20,758 bases of DNA, from contig CP070771.1 of the NCBI GenBank assembly GCA_020345785.1, positions 6,478,710-6,499,467 on the forward strand, written 5' to 3'. Each line of letters starts with the position of its first letter. The stretch's first letter is position 1. Under the pieces are notes generated by a model. The model worked only from the letters and a program-made list of their open reading frames with translations. It was not told where the DNA came from and did no database searches. The position numbers and the translations under genes are program-made. Source of the DNA: Desulfobacterales bacterium. Its GTDB lineage: Bacteria; Desulfobacterota; Desulfobacteria; Desulfobacterales; JAFDCJ01. This document shows, one piece after another, positions 1-6,984 of this stretch.

Positions 1-155
1 CTCTCCTTCGGGGCCCTGTTTACATCGGCCCTGTTTTTTTTGATGGGCGGCGGGGTGCTGAACACCCAACTCAGCCTGCGTATGACTCAGGAGGGTTTTT
101 CCACCCCGACAATCGGCACGACGCTGGCATGTTATTTTCTGGGTTTGGTAAAATT
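1..155 (+). pseudogene. MFS transporter, N-terminal fragment (left edge, truncated)
   Basis: Frame +1 is open from the window edge and reads a hydrophobic helix (SFGALFTSALFFLMGGGVL), a short cytosolic-loop-like stretch containing EGFSTPTIGT, and the start of a second helix ending YFLGLV. This matches the first one and a half membrane helices of YcaD-like major facilitator transporters, where an EGFST-type motif between TM1 and TM2 is characteristic. The start codon lies left of the window. Similarity ends at about 150-155, where the RAYT repeat begins; the frame then runs into a TGA at 169-171 inside the repeat. A complete protein of this type has around 390 residues, so this is a remnant. 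A matching C-terminal fragment lies at 15959-16102. The MFS assignment is fairly firm; the subfamily is judged from remembered motif patterns. Confidence 0.65.
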
Positions 156-180
156 AGGTGTCAAATCTTGATTAGTGATT
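156..180 (+). repeat. RAYT element inverted repeat, left arm (25 bp)
   Basis: These bases are an exact reverse complement of 786-810. The core AGGTGTCAAATCTTGA is nearly palindromic around TCAAATCTTGA, as expected for a REP-like hairpin recognised by a TnpA_REP-type transposase. The arm encodes the C-terminal SLIKI residues and the TGA stop of the transposase. Confidence 0.8.
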
Positions 181-745
181 TAATATGCTGGTATTTTCTT
201 TTTAACTCCTTGTCTTTGTTGAGCTTTTCCTTTAACACCCTTACCCGCTGACTTACGGTTGAATAGGTAAGTCCAAACTTCTCACCAATTTGCTCATTGG
301 TAGCCACTCCTAACAGCCAAGCAATAAAAATCAGCAAATCCCGGTCGGCTTTAACCCCTTGCGAAATTCTGGCTGATCCCCGGCACAGATTTAGTCACAA
401 CCCAATATCGCTGCCGCCTTTGAAAGCACTTTGTCTAGGTTCATATCCTTGGAATAAATGGCCGATTAGATTGTGACGCAGGTTAAATCTTTTGGTATAG
501 GTGGCGCCAAACCACTTCATGCTGCGGCACAAATTTGCGCGATGGGTGCGAAATAACAGGTGGTAGTGATTGTCCATCAAAACGTAGGCAAAAATGGCGA
601 TCTCAAACCGCTCGCCCATCTCACCCACGGTGGCTAAAATAAGCTTGCGGTCATCATAATTGACAAAGATATCTTGGCGTTCATTACCACGTAATAAAAC
701 ATGATAAAGCGCTCCTTCATATTCAATCTGCCATGCACGTGCCAT
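161..745 (-). pseudogene. RAYT / TnpA_REP (Y1_Tnp family) transposase, internally deleted
   Basis: The first 116 codons form the N-terminal half of an HUH-fold Y1 transposase. The metal-binding HYH of the HUH motif is at residues 60-62 (DNHYHLLF), followed by GHLFQG near residue 95. A full-length protein continues into a segment holding the catalytic Tyr and an ILNPVRA-like stretch, and this part is absent. The frame meets TGA at 395-397. Reading straight through it in the same frame gives the normal C-terminal end of these proteins: ARIS, KADRDLL, an HTH-like NEQIGEKFGLTYSTVSQRV, and the terminal SLIKI with a TGA stop at 161-163. The gene is therefore 195 codons including both stops, where relatives have roughly 250-330. 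It combines an internal in-frame deletion with a nonsense codon and is very likely inactive. The missing middle is inferred from family knowledge. Confidence 0.75.
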
Positions 746-785
746 AAATTGCTTTAAACAATTTTCGGCTTACTCGTCAAAATTT

Positions 786-810
786 AATCACTAATCAAGA
801 TTTGACACCT
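786..810 (-). repeat. RAYT element inverted repeat, right arm (25 bp)
   Basis: This is the exact reverse complement of 156-180 and lies upstream of the transposase start. Its last 16 bases recur in the same orientation at 975-990. Confidence 0.8.
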
Positions 811-974
811 CTTTCCTCCACTAAAGTTAAATTTTCCGGCACTTTAGCATAAGCCATCATGCTGATCAAGCGCAAATTAAGCGTTTATGCGAACTTTGAA
901 TAAAAAAAATCAAAAAAATTATGCTTCACTTAAACCGGAGCTAGTAATTAAAATCGCATTTGGGCAACAACCCG

Positions 975-990
975 TCAAGATTTGACACCT
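975..990 (-). repeat. Solo 16-bp copy of the RAYT repeat core
   Basis: The 16 bases TCAAGATTTGACACCT are identical to 795-810, in the same orientation and 180 bp away, and the following bases (ATTTCC versus CTTTCC) are also similar. No transposase gene lies next to this copy. It may be a dispersed REP-like site or the end of an older insertion. Confidence 0.6.
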
Positions 991-1107
991 ATTTCCCGGG
1001 CTCTCACAATTGAATCTAGGCGCAGGATATACAAAAAGGGATCCCGAGTCAACTATCATCTGCGGAGCTGACGGCTTGAATTATACCGCCAACAGGCGTT
1101 TAGCGTG

Positions 1108-1122
1108 GCCCGACCCCCGGGC
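1108..1122 (-). terminator. GC hairpin downstream of the catabolic operon (weak terminator candidate)
   Basis: GCCCG and CGGGC form a 5-bp GC stem with a 5-nt loop, about 32 bp past the stop of the last minus-strand gene. There is no following U-run, so it would be at best a Rho-dependent pause or an RNA 3'-end stabiliser. Confidence 0.25.
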
Positions 1123-1153
1123 AGGAGGGGAATTTACAATTAAGTTGGGTGCG

Positions 1154-1921
1154 TTACTGCGGTATTCGAGGAAAAGATTGTATATTCGGCACTTGGCCGC
1201 TGATCCGCAGGATGGATCGGTTGGGAATTTCCTGCCACTTGTCGCGATCCAATTCTGCATTATTGAGCACCTCCGAACAGATGACCATGCCTTTTGGCAA
1301 GCGATAAAAATATAGCCCATAGTAGGCCGCGAATTGATTGAAGTGCCGGATTACAAACAGCTCCCGGCCATTGCTCAGGATGCAGTTCAAAGCGGTATAT
1401 CGTGTTTTCAGAGCAGATATGTTCTTGGAGACTGTTTCTAAAAGATTCTGGTTGGCCTGTCGGTTTGATAAGATAGTCAGTAAAAAATGAAATAAGTACT
1501 CGGAATCCGAACCGCGCGAAGTCAATTTGAAGTCACGATTTCTTGGCAGTGTCTCGGGGTCATGTACCGTGCCGTTGTGGCAAAAAGCCCAGCCGCTATT
1601 AAAGAAAGGGTGCACATTGTCGATCGTAACCGGAACGCCGGGGCTTGCTTTTCTCAGATGGATAAGGAATACCGGCGGCTGCTTATCCAGGGACTCTAAA
1701 GTCTGCCTAAAAGCGAGTGAAAGATCAGCAGCCTCCGCCCGGCGTGCAATTTCAAACATGGTTGTTTGGTCATCCGACGCTCCGGCCATTCCCCAGCCGT
1801 CCCGGTGACCGGGCTCATCCACAACGGGCGGAATGAGTCCCGATTCGGCCAATTTCTGAAATTCCAATGCGATTTCTTTCCAGAACCGGACCTTGCCGTA
1901 TATTGCCAGCAGTCTACACAT
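1154..1921 (-). CDS. Class II glutamine amidotransferase (EgtC/YafJ-like), possible gamma-glutamyl hydrolase
   Basis: The 255-residue protein starts Met-Cys, so Cys2 becomes the N-terminal nucleophile after Met removal. This fixes the start even though the ribosome-binding site is poor. Other class II amidotransferase hallmarks follow: GHRDGWGMAG at 38-47, IHLRKASPG at 87-95, a CHNG oxyanion-type motif at 114-117 and SRGSDSE at 135-141. The domain is a single stand-alone Ntn-hydrolase fold with no synthetase domain attached. In this family EgtC removes a gamma-glutamyl group from an intermediate of ergothioneine synthesis, whereas others feed ammonia to a partner enzyme. It is the last gene of the minus-strand block, 38 bp after an SDR gene and in the same block as a GS-like ligase. 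My inference is that it hydrolyses a gamma-glutamyl amide made by that ligase. Ammonia channelling is the alternative. Confidence 0.82.
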   Translation of the reverse strand: MCRLLAIYGKVRFWKEIALEFQKLAESGLIPPVVDEPGHRDGWGMAGASDDQTTMFEIARRAEAADLSLAFRQTLESLDKQPPVFLIHLRKASPGVPVTIDNVHPFFNSGWAFCHNGTVHDPETLPRNRDFKLTSRGSDSEYLFHFLLTILSNRQANQNLLETVSKNISALKTRYTALNCILSNGRELFVIRHFNQFAAYYGLYFYRLPKGMVICSEVLNNAELDRDKWQEIPNRSILRISGQVPNIQSFPRIPQ

Positions 1922-1959
1922 TGAATCTGCTTTTCATGCTAGAGATTTGATCCGTCTGT

Positions 1960-2721
1960 CTATCCGCCCTTCACCATAATACCGCCATCTACCACAATCT
2001 CCTGGCCTGTAATATACGAAGATTCATCGGAAGCCAGGAATAGGGCACAATTGGCGATATCTTCCGGCTGCCCGATGCGGCCCAGAGGCACCCATGCTGC
2101 AATTGCTTTTTTAGTTTCCTCATCCCACACCTTTTGCATCGGCGTGTCGATTGGTCCAGGGTGGATGGTATTGGCACGGATGCCGTCTTTCGCGTAGACA
2201 ATCGCAAGGGAGCGGGTGAGTGATATCAGCGCACCTTTGCTGCAGGTATAGGCATCCTGGGCGGTTGAAAAACCCAGCAGGGCGGATACGGAGGCGATAT
2301 TGATGATGGAGCCCCCGCCGGCCTTGATCATTTCCGGTATACCGTATTTGCAGACCCAAACTGCCCCTTTAAGGTTGATGTCCATTACCCGGTCCCAGTT
2401 TTCCTCAATCGTGCGGGTGACCTCAAAATCCCTGTCGCGCCAGAGCACGCCGGCGTTGTTGTATAAAATATTCAATTTGCCAAAAGACTTGACGCCCTCT
2501 GCCACTGCTGTTTGGACTTGCTTTTCATCGGCGACATCACAGGGGCAGAATATGGCCTCAGCGCCCTGATCCCGGACCAGCGCCACCGTTTGGTTTCCTG
2601 CTGCCTCATCGATATCCAGCGCGATGATCCGCGCACCTTCACGCGCAAAAATTTCACAGGCCGTCCGCCCTTGGCCCATCCCGGCACCGGTAATCAGGGC
2701 CACTTTATCTGCCAGTCTCAT
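1960..2721 (-). CDS. SDR-family NAD-type oxidoreductase (classical, FabG-like)
   Basis: A 253-residue classical short-chain dehydrogenase. The nucleotide-binding TGAGMGQG is at 11-18, Asp36 at the end of the second strand (LDID) favours NAD over NADP, NNAG is at 88-91, catalytic Ser144 sits in NIAS, and Tyr158 and Lys162 form the YxxxK pair. The C-terminal end DGGIMVKGG is standard. A strong ribosome-binding site (AAGGAGAGG) precedes the ATG. The gene lies 26 bp downstream of the AOR gene, so the two are very probably cotranscribed. The likely role is NAD-linked oxidation of a secondary or primary alcohol in the pathway, or reduction of its ketone. It is clearly paralogous to, but divergent from, the SDR at 4710-5477, which suggests two different hydroxyl oxidations. 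The substrate is unknown. Confidence 0.88.
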   Translation of the reverse strand: MRLADKVALITGAGMGQGRTACEIFAREGARIIALDIDEAAGNQTVALVRDQGAEAIFCPCDVADEKQVQTAVAEGVKSFGKLNILYNNAGVLWRDRDFEVTRTIEENWDRVMDINLKGAVWVCKYGIPEMIKAGGGSIINIASVSALLGFSTAQDAYTCSKGALISLTRSLAIVYAKDGIRANTIHPGPIDTPMQKVWDEETKKAIAAWVPLGRIGQPEDIANCALFLASDESSYITGQEIVVDGGIMVKGG

Positions 2722-2747
2722 ATTTACCTCTCCTTTGTTGATAGAAA

Positions 2748-4658
2748 TTATGATAAGTTAAGCGATTCCGCTACCCAGGCCAATCCCAGTGAACATAGTT
2801 TGCCCCGCGTCGGACACCCATTTTCCCTGTTCCAGTTCATCATTTCATAGTAAAGCGTCACAGCTTCTTCGAACTGCAACGGATCCATTTTGCTGCCTTT
2901 GGCCGGACCTTCCGGCAGCGGCTCGAAAACACGGCCGGGCAGTCGATCCTGCTGACGGTCCATTCCCTCTCTAACATTGAATGCTTTCATCAGGTTAACC
3001 CGCCGCTCGCCGGCCCGCATCAACTCCCAAAAGGTCACCTGCCAACCGGTGGTCGCCGTGACGAACTGTGCAATATCGCGAAAACCATACAGGGCGCCGG
3101 GGCCCCAGCAAAAATCACAGAGGGTCAGGGAATCCATGAGACTATAGTAGAACTGGGACAGCATAGTCGCCTGCACCTTGATTCCATCCAGCGCCTCCAT
3201 CTGACCGAACTCTGACAGACCGAGCCCCCGGCCTAACTCCGTGTCGGCTGCCGCCAGCCAGTCATGCTCCGACGACATATGATCGGCACCGAATGGATTC
3301 ACGGCATACATCAGCGCCTGGCTCGGTTTGATCCGCGGCATGTGGGCTGGAAAGGATTGATTCTTGGTTTGAATGGCAAATTTAGCACAGGCATCGCCCC
3401 AGGCGGAGATGGCGGCCGGGTAGCCGCCGGCGAGAACATCCCCGATGCCCTCGCGCCGGGCGATCATATTCAGCAGCTCGAGGGCCGCCTCGCCGTTTCC
3501 GAAGGTCAATTTGAGCCCGTTGGTTTCCTTTTCCGAAATCATGCCGTTTTCGAAGCATTCCATAGCAAAGGCAATCATGCCACCGGCGGAAATGGTATCC
3601 ATGGTGGATTTGTTGCATATTTCGTTGAGTTTGCAGATCAAATCGAGATCTCCGATGCCCAGATTGGATCCCAGCATCGAGATGGTTTCATATTCGGGGC
3701 CACCATAGCGGGCTTCAATGACGTAGGGTTGTGCGGTCTCGACCACCCGTTTACAGTGCACCACGCAGGACCAGCAGGTATCTGTTTCCTTTAGGATGGT
3801 CTCTGTCAGCTTTTGCCCGGTGATGTTATCAGTTAACTCAAACTGTCCTGACTGAAAGTTGCGCGTCACAATCATGCCAAGCTTTTGAAAATGGGACATT
3901 CCCATGGCTGTGCCGTATTTGCGAAAATTCTGGTGCAGTTCCGAATTGCGGAAAGCCTCGCTGCCTTTTTTGGCCAGCGCCTTGACATCTTCCTCACTGT
4001 GAAAGGCATAGGCGCGTTTACCCCTCACGGCGATGGCCTTCAGATTTTTGGATCCCATCACCGCCCCCATTCCGGTGCGTCCGGCGAAATGGCTCAGCCC
4101 GCCCGTAATGCAGGCGAACTTGACCATGTTTTCTCCCGCCGGGCCGATCTGTGCGATTTCAATATTTCCATCTCCCAGTTCCCGGTGCAGGGCATCCTCG
4201 CACTCGCCGGTCATCATGCCCCATAAATGGGACGCATCCCGGAGCTCAGCGCGCCCCTTATCAAGCCAGAGATATACCGGTGCGGCTGCACGACCCTTGA
4301 TCACCACCGCATCAAATCCGGCGTGTTTCAGCTTGGGGCCCCAACCGCCGCCGCATTGGGCGTCCCCGATGGCACCGGTCAGCGGTGATTTGGCTGTGAC
4401 CGTAAAACGACTCGCGCCGGTAACGGGAGCTCCGGTGAGCACACTCGGCGCAAATACCAGGACATTCCCGGGCCCGAGGGGATCTGCACCGGCGGGGATT
4501 TCTTTAAAGGCATAGTAGGTTCCGATCAGGCTGCCGCCCAAATAGGTTCGATAAAATCCGGCATCCGGTTCGACGATTTCGGTTTGACCGCTTCCAAGAT
4601 CGGCGATGATGATCTTGCCATTGTAACCATACGATTGATTTGCATTATCTGGACTCAT
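2748..4658 (-). CDS. Aldehyde:ferredoxin oxidoreductase family protein (tungsten-pterin enzyme)
   Basis: The 636-residue protein has full AOR-family length and layout. An N-terminal pterin-binding part contains FGAP/ASRFTVTAKSPLTG-type sequence (around 75-95) and TGRTGMGAVMGSKNLKAIAV at about 194-211. The [4Fe-4S] ligands Cys295, Cys298 and Cys302 (CWSCVVHC) are present, and the distant fourth Cys514 (LTLCDFC) sits where Pyrococcus furiosus AOR has Cys494. GPEYET around 320-325 holds the conserved Glu next to the tungsten site. Family enzymes oxidise aldehydes to acids in the cytoplasm and pass electrons to ferredoxin; some act on other substrates or in reverse. The start is supported by AAAGGA 9 bp upstream. 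It sits between two SDR genes, which suggests it oxidises an aldehyde produced by one of them. The usual Gly of the DxxGLC motif is Thr here (DSLTLC). Substrate and metal (W rather than Mo) are inferred from the family. Confidence 0.88.
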   Translation of the reverse strand: MSPDNANQSYGYNGKIIIADLGSGQTEIVEPDAGFYRTYLGGSLIGTYYAFKEIPAGADPLGPGNVLVFAPSVLTGAPVTGASRFTVTAKSPLTGAIGDAQCGGGWGPKLKHAGFDAVVIKGRAAAPVYLWLDKGRAELRDASHLWGMMTGECEDALHRELGDGNIEIAQIGPAGENMVKFACITGGLSHFAGRTGMGAVMGSKNLKAIAVRGKRAYAFHSEEDVKALAKKGSEAFRNSELHQNFRKYGTAMGMSHFQKLGMIVTRNFQSGQFELTDNITGQKLTETILKETDTCWSCVVHCKRVVETAQPYVIEARYGGPEYETISMLGSNLGIGDLDLICKLNEICNKSTMDTISAGGMIAFAMECFENGMISEKETNGLKLTFGNGEAALELLNMIARREGIGDVLAGGYPAAISAWGDACAKFAIQTKNQSFPAHMPRIKPSQALMYAVNPFGADHMSSEHDWLAAADTELGRGLGLSEFGQMEALDGIKVQATMLSQFYYSLMDSLTLCDFCWGPGALYGFRDIAQFVTATTGWQVTFWELMRAGERRVNLMKAFNVREGMDRQQDRLPGRVFEPLPEGPAKGSKMDPLQFEEAVTLYYEMMNWNRENGCPTRGKLCSLGLAWVAESLNLS

Positions 4659-4709
4659 TGGTTTGTCCTTTATCTTATAGTAGTTAGATCCATCGGCGAG
4701 CAGGGGCTT

Positions 4710-5477
4710 TCACGCCCGGGCGATGATGCCGCCGTCAGCGACGTACACGCTGGCGGTAATGTAGGAGGCCTCGTCAGAGGCCAAAAAAAGGCACAAGTTG
4801 GCGATCTCCCGCGGCGTTCCGGCCCGGCCGAGCGGAACCGCTTCCGGCAGGGCCGCGTACACCTTTTCGACTCCGCCAAGCCGTTCGGCGTGTGCGTAGT
4901 TGATCGGGGTGTCGATGAAGCCGGGAGCGATGCAGTTGACACGGATGTTGTCCTTTGCATAATCGATGCCGATGCCTTTGGTGAACTGTGCGATGGCCCC
5001 CTTGGTGCCGCAGTAGATGGACAGGTACGGTTCGGCAACGATGCTGTTGCCGGAACCGATATTGACGATGACCCCCTTTCCCTGGCGCAGCATCTGGACG
5101 ACGGCGTATTTGCAGCCGTAGAATGTGCCCTTGTAATTTACCGCTACGGTGCGGTCGAATATGGACTCGGCCTCCTCTTCATGGATCAGACATGGCAGGT
5201 TGACGCCTGCATTGTTGACCATGACATCCAGGCTGCCCCAGCGATCGACAGCACCTTCCACCAGTGCCTTTACTTCAGTCCCCCTGGACACGTCGGTTTC
5301 GACGAAAAATGCCTCCCCGCCGTTCTTCTCGATGGTTGAAACGGTTTCGCGGCCGCCTTCAATATTGATATCGGCAACCGCCACCCGGGCGCCCTCCTCG
5401 GCGAAGCTTTCGGCGATGGCGCGCCCGATTCCGGAACCGGCGCCGGTCACGATGGCTACTTTATCCTTGAATCTCAT
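4710..5477 (-). CDS. SDR-family NAD-type oxidoreductase (second paralogue)
   Basis: A 255-residue classical SDR when started at the ATG at 5477. An upstream in-frame start at 5537 would add 20 residues with no counterpart in the family and would overlap the preceding gene, while the 5477 ATG has GGGAGG 7 nt upstream. Motifs: TGAGSGIG at 11-18, Asp36 (VADIN) favouring NAD, NNAG at 88-91, Ser142 in NIGSG, Tyr155 and Lys159 (YCGTK), and a standard DGG-containing C-terminal end. The gene follows the GS-like ligase by 46 bp and precedes the AOR gene by 51 bp. Its position directly after the ligase makes it the best candidate for the first oxidation of the gamma-glutamylated substrate to an aldehyde. 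Its exact substrate cannot be told. Confidence 0.88.
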   Translation of the reverse strand: MRFKDKVAIVTGAGSGIGRAIAESFAEEGARVAVADINIEGGRETVSTIEKNGGEAFFVETDVSRGTEVKALVEGAVDRWGSLDVMVNNAGVNLPCLIHEEEAESIFDRTVAVNYKGTFYGCKYAVVQMLRQGKGVIVNIGSGNSIVAEPYLSIYCGTKGAIAQFTKGIGIDYAKDNIRVNCIAPGFIDTPINYAHAERLGGVEKVYAALPEAVPLGRAGTPREIANLCLFLASDEASYITASVYVADGGIIARA

Positions 5478-5484
5478 TTGAAAA

Positions 5485-5490
5485 CCTCCC
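5485..5490 (-). promoter_or_regulatory. Ribosome-binding site fixing the SDR start at 5477
   Basis: GGGAGG on the minus strand lies 7 nt before the ATG at 5477. It decides the start in favour of the short, 255-residue form of this SDR over the longer in-frame reading. Confidence 0.75.
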
Positions 5491-5523
5491 TCAGGGTTGA
5501 CGGGCCTCACAGCCCGGCTGGAT

Positions 5524-6903
5524 TTATACCATTTCAAGGTATTTTCTTTTCTCCCATTCGGTCACATGGTCACAGAATTGCTCATACTCGCAATTTTTGA
5601 ATTCAGCATAGTAGTTAAAGAACGTCTCGCCGAAGTACCTTCGGGCGGTCTCACTTTCCAGGAAGCGCTTGACGGCGTCGCCCAGCGTGCGCGGCATCTG
5701 TTTAGCTTCTGCCGGTGAAACCTCGTAAGCATTTCCGGTGCGCATCGGCGGTGGCTGGATCTTGTTTTCGATGCCGTAGAGTCCTCCGGCCAGCATTCCG
5801 GCCAGAGCTATATAGGGATTGATGTCGGCACCCGGAGCCCTTTGTTCCAGGCGGCAGCCGGATTCGCTCTCGGATAAAACCCTTACGCCAACGGTTCGGT
5901 TGTCGATGCCCCAGGTCTCGTTAATGCCGGCAGCCGTCCCTGGAGCGATGCGTTTGTAAGAGTTAACATACGGCGCCCACATCAAGGCAAAATCGGTCAA
6001 CGTGGCGAGCAGTCCTCCGGCGTAGTAGGCCATCAGTTCGGATACGTGATGCTCCTTAGAAGCATTCCAGAAGAGGTTGCGTCCGGTTTTGCGGTCCACA
6101 ATACTCTGGTGAACGTGACAGCCGCTGCCGAAGTCGTTCGAGTCGAATTTAGCCATGAACGTGGCCGTCATTCCCTTGCGGGCAATGATTTCCTTGACGC
6201 CGCCTTTGTAGAAAAAGGCCCTGTCGGCTGCTGTGAGGATGTCCGCATGGCGCAGCTGGATTTCAAACTGCCCGCCGGAGGCTTCAACCTGGTAGGTGTC
6301 AACCGTGATGCCACGCTGGTTCATGTATTCAACAATTTCTTCGATCAAATCCTGATGAATCGCCATGCGGTAAAGGCTGTAGTCATAGGCACCGGGCGAC
6401 AGGCGTCTGAGGTCCCGGAACCCTTTGGCGGCGATTTCGTTGATCGATTCCGGAAACAGGATAAACTCCAGCTCGGTGGCCGCCAGGACACGGTAGCCGA
6501 GGTCGTTGGCCTGCTTGACCAGCTTTTTCAGCATGGAGCGGGGAGCGACCTCCAAAAGCTCACCGTTGTGTTGATCGTAGACATCACCGATGACGGCCGC
6601 CGTTTTGTTGAGCCAGGGAACCACACCGAATGTGTCCAGATCGGGCCGGATCACATAATCGCGATATCCGTCTTCCCAGCTTGGATACCAGGGAACCTGC
6701 CGTGTGTTTTCATGCAAACCATCCAGGGTGTCCATGTTGTAAATACAGTCGCAGATGCCCAGGCCTTCTTCGCAAATGGTGCCCAGAAAATGACCGGGCT
6801 TGACGCCTCTACCTCTAAAATTGCCGTTCGGATCAGGGGTGCCGACGAGTATTGTCTTCAGCTCCTGTTCTTCGATTAACTGCTTGATATCAGAGCGATC
6901 CAT
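5524..6903 (-). CDS. Glutamine synthetase-like gamma-glutamyl ligase (PuuA/GlnA-like, not housekeeping GlnA)
   Basis: A 459-residue GS catalytic-fold protein. Visible active-site residues correspond to the metal-binding Glu144 and Glu146 (TELEF), Glu207 and Glu214 (VEASGGQFE), His263 and His265 (GCHVHQS), Arg318 (NSYKR), Arg336/Arg341 (NRTVGVR), and Glu353 with Arg355 (RLEQRAPGADINPY). ATP and glutamate activation to gamma-glutamyl phosphate should therefore be intact. The ammonium-pocket loop FDGSS of true glutamine synthetases is absent; the equivalent region reads IYNMDTLDG. There is also no obvious adenylylation-site segment. This pattern is typical of ligases that use an amine in place of ammonia (PuuA, IpuC, aniline GS-like proteins). 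The start is ATG at 6903 with AGGAGG 7 nt upstream; a TTG one codon earlier is less well spaced. It follows livF by about 80 bp. The amine substrate is unknown. Confidence 0.85.
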   Translation of the reverse strand: MDRSDIKQLIEEQELKTILVGTPDPNGNFRGRGVKPGHFLGTICEEGLGICDCIYNMDTLDGLHENTRQVPWYPSWEDGYRDYVIRPDLDTFGVVPWLNKTAAVIGDVYDQHNGELLEVAPRSMLKKLVKQANDLGYRVLAATELEFILFPESINEIAAKGFRDLRRLSPGAYDYSLYRMAIHQDLIEEIVEYMNQRGITVDTYQVEASGGQFEIQLRHADILTAADRAFFYKGGVKEIIARKGMTATFMAKFDSNDFGSGCHVHQSIVDRKTGRNLFWNASKEHHVSELMAYYAGGLLATLTDFALMWAPYVNSYKRIAPGTAAGINETWGIDNRTVGVRVLSESESGCRLEQRAPGADINPYIALAGMLAGGLYGIENKIQPPPMRTGNAYEVSPAEAKQMPRTLGDAVKRFLESETARRYFGETFFNYYAEFKNCEYEQFCDHVTEWEKRKYLEMV

Positions 6904-6984
6904 CAATTCGCCTCCTTTTTAAAGAAATATTATCCAGGTTGCTCGTTAAGAGTATCAGTACTGTGATCAACGCCTCTTCTATAG

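Larger units (their letters stand above)
156..810 (-). mobile_element. Degenerate RAYT (REP-associated tyrosine transposase) element
   Basis: A perfect 25-bp inverted repeat (156-180 and 786-810) brackets a minus-strand HUH transposase relic. The left arm covers the last codons and stop of the transposase gene; the right arm lies 41 bp upstream of its start codon. The element sits directly against the truncated MFS fragment on the left. Its transposase has lost the catalytic-Tyr region and carries a nonsense codon, so it cannot move itself. Elements of this type move single-stranded DNA and do not normally generate target duplications; none was looked for successfully here. Confidence 0.6.
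811..1153. other. Gene-free stretch between the RAYT element and the amidotransferase gene
   Basis: No convincing gene is present. The stretch is AT-rich up to about 970, with A-tracts near 901-920, and then GC-richer. It contains a third, partial copy of the RAYT repeat at 975-990 and a short GC hairpin at 1108-1122 downstream of the amidotransferase stop codon. Open frames here (for example 1010-1315 plus) have no recognisable protein features and overlap the 3' end of the amidotransferase gene. Confidence 0.5.

Noticed and set aside
1010..1315. A 101-codon plus-strand frame near the left intergenic stretch
   Set aside because: More than half overlaps the 3' part of the amidotransferase gene antisense, and the rest has no recognisable features.
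3264..3794. Long plus-strand frame inside the AOR gene, and similar frames at 3885-4226 and 4033-4515
   Set aside because: All are antisense shadows of a well-supported AOR coding region.
4584..5339. A 251-codon open frame on the plus strand
   Set aside because: It lies antisense to the AOR start and the second SDR, whose motifs are unmistakable; it has no recognisable domain and reflects codon bias of the real genes.
6046..6879. A 277-codon open frame on the plus strand
   Set aside because: It is antisense to the GS-like ligase, which carries the complete set of GS active-site residues.
5524..6903. Housekeeping glutamine synthetase (GlnA)
   Set aside because: The FDGSS ammonia loop is missing, and the gene sits in a catabolic operon without nitrogen-regulation partners.
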